Below, piece by piece: positions 59,513 through 64,000 of a stretch of 64,000 bases of DNA. Position 1 is the stretch's first letter. Each line of letters starts with the position of its first letter. Source of the DNA: DASSJT01 sp035691065 (GTDB taxonomy: Bacteria; Actinomycetota; Actinomycetes; Actinomycetales; Dermatophilaceae); NCBI GenBank assembly GCA_035691065.1, contig DASSJT010000063.1, positions 20,306 to 84,305 of the forward strand, written 5' to 3'. A program made the position numbers and the translations under genes. The notes beneath the pieces were generated by a model that ran no database searches, was not told the origin of the DNA, and saw nothing but the letters and a program-made list of their open reading frames with translations.

Positions 59513-60325
59513 CTATGCGGGCGATCCCAGCAGCTCGACGTGCGGTATCACGAACAGGGCGCCGGGTGCAGTGCCCCAGGCGCGGAACGCCTCCGCGATC
59601 GCCTCGAGGTCATCCGGCGTGGCGAGCCGCCGCTCGACCGCCTGCCGCGCGAAGTCGGAGGCCACGCTGCGCTCAGCCCACGACTCGGCCCACCAGGACA
59701 CCTGATCGGTTGTCGCCCAACACCACGCCGAGGCACTCAGGCGCAGGTCGCGAAGACCCGCCTGCTCGGCCCAAGACCGAAGGTGCCTCCCGGCATCCGG
59801 CTCGGCGTCGTTGCTGCGCGCAACCCGCTGGTAGAGCTGGGCCCACCTGTCGAGGCCGGACAGCCGCGGGTACCACGCCATGGCCGCATAGTCGGCGTCC
59901 CGCGCGGCCACGGTGCCGGCCGGCCGGCATACCCGCGCCATCTCGCGCAGGGCGGCCACCGGGTCGGTGAGGTGCTGGAGCACCTGGTGGGCATGGACGA
60001 CATCGAAGCTGTCGTCGCCAAAGGGCAGGCTTGTGACGTCGCCCAGCGCGAGGGCCGCGCCGTCGATGCCGGCCAAGGTGGCCCGGGCGGTGTCCAAGGG
60101 TGCGGGCACCGCTTCGAGGCCCACGGCGGTGCCGCCCACCGCACGGGCGAGGTCGGCTGTGATCGTGCCCGGTCCGCAGCCCACGTCGAGCAGGCGCAGC
60201 CCCGGCTTGAGCAACGGCAGGAGGTATGCCGCGGAGTCGCCTGCCGTGCGCCGGGCGTGGCTCCCAAGGACGCTGGCATGGTGGCCGTGGGTGTAGCGCC
60301 CCTTGGCTGGTTCGGATGCCGCCAT
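59513..60325 (-). CDS. Class I SAM-dependent methyltransferase
   Basis: Methyltransferase of 270 residues from ATG 60325 (MAASEPAKGRYTHGHHASV). SAM motifs: LRLLDVGCGPGTITADLARA, VGLEAVPAPL, DSFDVVHAHQVLQHLTDPVAAL and CRPAGTVAARDADYAAMAW. The HASVLGSHARRTA N-terminus and the pattern suit UbiE/Coq5-like enzymes of unknown substrate. It begins ten bases downstream of the pdtaS start on the same strand, but each has its own start region. Confidence 0.88.
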   Translation of the reverse strand: MAASEPAKGRYTHGHHASVLGSHARRTAGDSAAYLLPLLKPGLRLLDVGCGPGTITADLARAVGGTAVGLEAVPAPLDTARATLAGIDGAALALGDVTSLPFGDDSFDVVHAHQVLQHLTDPVAALREMARVCRPAGTVAARDADYAAMAWYPRLSGLDRWAQLYQRVARSNDAEPDAGRHLRSWAEQAGLRDLRLSASAWCWATTDQVSWWAESWAERSVASDFARQAVERRLATPDDLEAIAEAFRAWGTAPGALFVIPHVELLGSPA

Positions 60326-60476
60326 GACCGCAGTCTGCGCCCGTCGGGCCGGAAGGGTCGGGCGCGACCGCATGGCGACCGGCCCTATGCCGCGAGGTCC
60401 CGGCCCTCGGAGCCAGGAGTGACGGACGAGTGTCACCATCGCGGCATTTGCATGAGCAAGCGACGGGTGGGTTTCG

Positions 60477-61196
60477 TCAGCGAGGCACGACGACGTCGCC
60501 GATCCGCACAGTGCCTGCCGTCACCACGTCGGCGTACACGGCGGTGCAGAGGTTGCGCTGATCGGAGATCGTCCGGAGCAGCCCGTCCACCTCGGCGACC
60601 TCGACCTGGGCGAGGTCGACCATGCGGCACCGCTCGATCCGCTCCACGACGCGCAGCACGACCGTGGCAGCATCCAGCGTGGCGCCGAAGGCGAGCTCGC
60701 GGCCGACCCACGACTCCTCGAGGAACGGCTCGTCGGTGTCGACCACGAGGTTGGCGCGGAGGTGGCGCACGTCGAGGGGGGCATCGAGCCCGTGCAGGCG
60801 GGCGAGCTCGTCGAGCGTCGCCGAGCCCACGAGGCTGACCTGCCCTGCGTCCTGGTGCTGCACATCGCTCTCCGGCGCGACCTCGACCTCCTCGCCGAAG
60901 TGCTCGGAGAGGGCGACATCGGCGCGTCCCTCCCCAGCGCGGACGCGCTCGCCGGAAGGCAGCACGATGTCGATGCCCCCGCCGTTGGGAAGCGTCTCGG
61001 CCGCGAGTGCGAAGACCGGGTCCATGCGGCGGAACCGAGAGGTCATCTTTCCGCTGGCGAGCTTGCCTGCGGCGTCGTAGACCGCCCACTCCCGGTCGCC
61101 GACGAGCCCCCGGGTGTCGAGTGCCACCTCGGTCAGAGACTCACCTCCCATGGACTTGACCGGGAAGCGCCAGATCGCGCTCACGGCATAGGTCAT
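60477..61196 (-). CDS. MOSC domain protein
   Basis: 239-residue protein with an MOSC N-terminal beta-barrel part (AVSAIWRFPVKSMGGESL, VGDREWAVYDA) and MOSC domain (FLEESWVGRELAFG, VERIERCRMVDLAQVEV with the conserved Cys, ISDQRNLCTAVYADVVTAGTVRIGDVV). Such proteins bind molybdenum cofactor or transfer sulphur. The ATG start overlaps the glutamate dehydrogenase stop as ATGA (61193-61196), so it is coupled to that gene. Confidence 0.9.
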   Translation of the reverse strand: MTYAVSAIWRFPVKSMGGESLTEVALDTRGLVGDREWAVYDAAGKLASGKMTSRFRRMDPVFALAAETLPNGGGIDIVLPSGERVRAGEGRADVALSEHFGEEVEVAPESDVQHQDAGQVSLVGSATLDELARLHGLDAPLDVRHLRANLVVDTDEPFLEESWVGRELAFGATLDAATVVLRVVERIERCRMVDLAQVEVAEVDGLLRTISDQRNLCTAVYADVVTAGTVRIGDVVVPR

Positions 61197-64000
61197 GCCG
61201 AGGCCGCTCCGGACCGGACCACCGAGCGCATCGTGCGCAGGGCCACGGAAAGAGCCGCAATGTTGGGCGACTCCAGCCGGTCGATCCCGGTGAGGGCGTT
61301 CGTGGCCCGCTGGAGGGATTCGCTGTTGGCCTTGGACCACAGCTCGAACCGGTCGGCCGGCTCGCCGCCACCCGGGGTTGTCTCGATGACGGAACGGGTC
61401 AGCGACTCCAGCACGGAGTAGAGGTCGTCGCGCAGGGCGCCTCGCGCGAGGGCGTCCCACCGGTCATCGCGCGGCAGCCTGGTCACCCGCGTCAGCATGA
61501 GGTCGATGCTGAACTTCTCGGAGAGCAGGTAGTAGAGCGGCGCAACGGCGGCCGGCTCCTCGCCGGTGTCGCTGCTGATGTCGACGATGTCGAGCAGCGA
61601 GAACTGGTCGAGCAGCGTGGCCGCCTGCCTGGTCAGGGCAGCCGGAAGCCCGAGCTTCTCCAGCTCGCGGCACCGGCGCTGGAAGCGCTTGAGCTCCACG
61701 CCTTTGAGCAGCTCGGGGATCTTCGGGCCGAACTCGCGCACCACCCCGCTGAACCGGTCCACCTCGCGGGCGACGTCGAGTCGCGACGGCCTCGAGGACA
61801 GGAACCACCGGGTCGACCGGTCGAGCAGCCGACGGAACTCCAGGTAGGCCTGGGTCTGGGCGGCCGTGGGCACCTGGTTGTCGAGGGCCTCGATCTCGTG
61901 GACGAAGTCGGTGAGGTTGAAGATCTCGCGGCAGACCACGAAGGCGCGGGCAACCTGCTCCGGAGTGGCGCCAGTCTCCTCGATCGCCCGGAACGCAAAC
62001 GTGATCCCGCCGCGGTTGACCACCGAGTTGGCGACCGCGTTGGTGATGATCTCGCGCCTCAGTGGGTGGGCCTCGAGGCGCTCCCGGAACTGCTCCCGCA
62101 CGGGGCCGGGGAAGTAGTCGACGAGGGTCCTCTGGAACCACGGTTCGTCGGGCAGCTCCGACGGGAGCAGGTCGTCCTTCAGCGCGAGTTTTGCGTAGGC
62201 CACCAGCACGGAGAACTCGGGCGACTTCAGGCCGAGGCCCGCCCGCTGCCGCTGCTCGATCTCGAAGTCGTTCGGCAGGAACTCCAGAGCCCGGTCGAGG
62301 TCGCCTCGCTCCTCCAGGGAGTGGATCAGCCGCTGGTGCACGGGCAGCATCGCGTTTTCCTGGGCTCGCGCGTTGCCGAGCAGGACGTTCTGCTCGTAGT
62401 TGTCGCGCAGCACCTGTGCGGCCACCTCATCGGTCATCGAGGCCAGCACTTTGTTGCGCTGCTTGATCGTCATGTCGCCCTCGCGGACCAGGTCGTTGAG
62501 GAGGATCTTGATGTTGACCTCATGGTCGGAGGTGTCCACCCCGGCCGAGTTGTCGATGGCGTCGGTGTTGACCCTGACGCCGTTGAGCGCCGCCTCGATG
62601 CGGCCCAGCTGGGACAGGCCCAGGTTGCCGCCCTCGCCGACGACCTTGACGCGCAGGTCACTCCCATCGACGCGGATGGCGTCGTTGGCCCGGTCGCCCA
62701 CGGCCGAGGAGTCCTCGGTCGACGCCTTGACATACGTGCCGATGCCGCCGTTCCAGAGCAGGTCGACCGGCGCCAGGAGGATGGCCTTCATCAGCTCGGC
62801 GGGAGTCATGCGCTCGGCGTCCTTGGGGAGGTCGAGTGCCTCGGCCATCTGGGGGCTGATCGGGATCGACTTCAGCGATCGGCCGAAGACGCCGCCGCCC
62901 TCGCTGACGAGCGAGGTGTCGTAGTCGGCCCAGGACGAGCGCGGGAGCTCGAACAGCCGCTTGCGCTCGGCGAACGAGGTGCTCGCCGAGGGGTTGGGGT
63001 CGATGAAGATGTGGCGGTGGTCGAACGCCGCGAGCAGTCGGATGTGCTCCGACAGGAGCATGCCGTTGCCGAAGACGTCACCGCTCATGTCGCCGATCCC
63101 GACAACCGTGAAGTCCTCGCTCTGGGTGTCGACGCCCATCTCGCGGAAGTGGCGCTTGACCGACTCCCAGGCACCTCGGGCGGTGATGCCCATCGCCTTG
63201 TGGTCGTAGCCGACCGACCCACCGCTCGCGAACGCGTCGCCGAGCCAGAAGCCGTAGTCCTCCGAGACGCCGTTGGCGATGTCGGAGAACGTCGCGGTCC
63301 CCTTGTCCGCGGCCACCACGAGGTACGAGTCGTCACCGTCGTGGCGCACGACGTCCTGCGGCGGCACCGTCTCGCCGTCGACCAGGTTGTCGGTGATGTC
63401 GAGCAGGCCGGAGATGAACGTCGTGTAGCAGGCGATGCCCTCGGCCAGCCACGCGTCGCGGTCGACGCTCGGGTCCGGCAGCTGCTTGGGGAAGAAGCCG
63501 CCCTTCGCGCCCACCGGCACGATCACGGTGTTCTTCACCATCTGCGCCTTGACCAGGCCGAGCACCTCGGACCGGAAGTCGTCGCGGCGGTCCGACCAGC
63601 GCAGGCCTCCGCGTGCGACGGCGCCGAAGCGCAGGTGCACGCCCTCGACGCGCGGGGAGTAGACGAAGATCTCGAACTTCGGCCGCGGCTCCGGGAGGTC
63701 GGGGATCGCCGACGGGTCGAGCTTGAGGGCGACGTACGGGTGGGGCCCGCCCGCGCGGTCCTCCTGGAAGAAGTTCGTGCGCAGCGTCGCGCCGATCAGC
63801 GTCAGGTACGACCGGAGGATGCGGTCGTGGTCGAGGCTGGCCACGTCGTCGAGCGCCCGCCGCACCCGCCCGGCGAGCTCCTCGACCTTCAGAGTGCGGG
63901 CCTCCGCATCGGCACCCAGGCCGTTCTTGCCGGGCTCGAAGCGGGCCTCGAAGTAGCGCACCAGCAACCGGGTGATGTCCACGTTGCCGCGCAGCGCACC
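61193..64000 (-). CDS. gdh: NAD-specific glutamate dehydrogenase, C-terminal part
   Basis: Large (about 1600 residues) NAD-glutamate dehydrogenase; about 935 residues are visible and the frame runs off the right window edge (an apparent GTG at 63982 is internal). The catalytic domain is clear: GAVARGGLRWSDRRDDFRSE, IVPVGAKGGFFPK, then the nucleotide-binding part VVGIGDMSGDVFGNGML and FIDPNPSASTSFAER. The C-terminal helical region follows to AASA. The enzyme deaminates glutamate to 2-oxoglutarate. The stop overlaps the MOSC gene. Confidence 0.95.
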   Translation of the reverse strand, partial: GALRGNVDITRLLVRYFEARFEPGKNGLGADAEARTLKVEELAGRVRRALDDVASLDHDRILRSYLTLIGATLRTNFFQEDRAGGPHPYVALKLDPSAIPDLPEPRPKFEIFVYSPRVEGVHLRFGAVARGGLRWSDRRDDFRSEVLGLVKAQMVKNTVIVPVGAKGGFFPKQLPDPSVDRDAWLAEGIACYTTFISGLLDITDNLVDGETVPPQDVVRHDGDDSYLVVAADKGTATFSDIANGVSEDYGFWLGDAFASGGSVGYDHKAMGITARGAWESVKRHFREMGVDTQSEDFTVVGIGDMSGDVFGNGMLLSEHIRLLAAFDHRHIFIDPNPSASTSFAERKRLFELPRSSWADYDTSLVSEGGGVFGRSLKSIPISPQMAEALDLPKDAERMTPAELMKAILLAPVDLLWNGGIGTYVKASTEDSSAVGDRANDAIRVDGSDLRVKVVGEGGNLGLSQLGRIEAALNGVRVNTDAIDNSAGVDTSDHEVNIKILLNDLVREGDMTIKQRNKVLASMTDEVAAQVLRDNYEQNVLLGNARAQENAMLPVHQRLIHSLEERGDLDRALEFLPNDFEIEQRQRAGLGLKSPEFSVLVAYAKLALKDDLLPSELPDEPWFQRTLVDYFPGPVREQFRERLEAHPLRREIITNAVANSVVNRGGITFAFRAIEETGATPEQVARAFVVCREIFNLTDFVHEIEALDNQVPTAAQTQAYLEFRRLLDRSTRWFLSSRPSRLDVAREVDRFSGVVREFGPKIPELLKGVELKRFQRRCRELEKLGLPAALTRQAATLLDQFSLLDIVDISSDTGEEPAAVAPLYYLLSEKFSIDLMLTRVTRLPRDDRWDALARGALRDDLYSVLESLTRSVIETTPGGGEPADRFELWSKANSESLQRATNALTGIDRLESPNIAALSVALRTMRSVVRSGAASA

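Overview
The window is 64 kb of very GC-rich DNA from an actinobacterium. Evidence includes GTG starts, high-GC codon use, WhiB1 next to a PdtaS-type sensor kinase, a tmRNA tag of the ANTKR...ALAA type, and a class I NAD-glutamate dehydrogenase of the large type. Gene content and order (prfB-ftsE-ftsX-M23 peptidase-smpB, tad locus, whiB1/pdtaS) fit the Micrococcales, perhaps an Intrasporangiaceae-like lineage. This is an inference from gene content; no rRNA is present to confirm it. I see no prophage, CRISPR array, transposase, rRNA or tRNA gene, so this looks like ordinary chromosome with a few accessory islands.

Layout. 1-4.4 kb: tyrosine catabolism (fumarylacetoacetase, HPPD, divergent Lrp regulator) around an RDD membrane protein. 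4.4-13.0 kb: dodecin, two SF2 helicases, DUF3039 and YqgE proteins, malic enzyme, VanZ-like protein, methyltransferase. 13.1-16.1 kb: SIMPL protein, thioredoxin, a MarR/NADP-oxidoreductase divergon and tmRNA. 16.1-19.8 kb: pyruvate carboxylase and CsbD. 19.9-27.9 kb: DUF2207 protein, SmpB, M23 peptidase, FtsX, FtsE with an unusual long tail, RF2. 28.1-31.0 kb: PIG-L deacetylase and M20 peptidase, then two truncated pseudogenes fused tail to tail. 31.0-46 kb: more accessory content: AI-2E transporter, secreted hydrolase, an M64 metallopeptidase with FG-GAP repeats and an unknown partner, membrane and rhodanese proteins, an FAD monooxygenase pair, a secreted Asp-box protein, PRC-barrel protein, glycerophosphodiesterase. 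46-50.8 kb: a Tad/Flp pilus operon. 51-55.4 kb: a divergent, orphan FHA-FtsK/EccC-type ATPase. 55.4-64 kb: small stress-type enzymes, WhiB1, PdtaS, methyltransferase, MOSC protein and the C-terminal part of NAD-glutamate dehydrogenase.

How genes work together. FahA and HPPD are two steps of the homogentisate pathway and the Lrp protein is the likely regulator. SmpB and tmRNA are both present and form the trans-translation pair. FtsE, FtsX and the coiled-coil M23 peptidase form the expected septal hydrolase activation module. TadA, TadB, TadC, pilin-like and TadE-like proteins form one overlapping operon. Many neighbouring genes overlap by exactly four bases (GTGA or ATGA), which suggests translational coupling as the general operon style.

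The most striking thing in the window is not a gene. The 8-mer GTATGCCG (or its complement) occurs at least 42 times by my reading, where base composition predicts about two. It is on both strands equally, inside genes, inside tmRNA and in inverted pairs at gene ends that look like terminators. It forces rare codons at Tyr-Ala and Ala-Tyr positions. This pattern resembles the DNA uptake sequences of Neisseria and Pasteurellaceae, and a Tad pilus operon (the uptake machinery used by Micrococcus luteus) lies in the same window.
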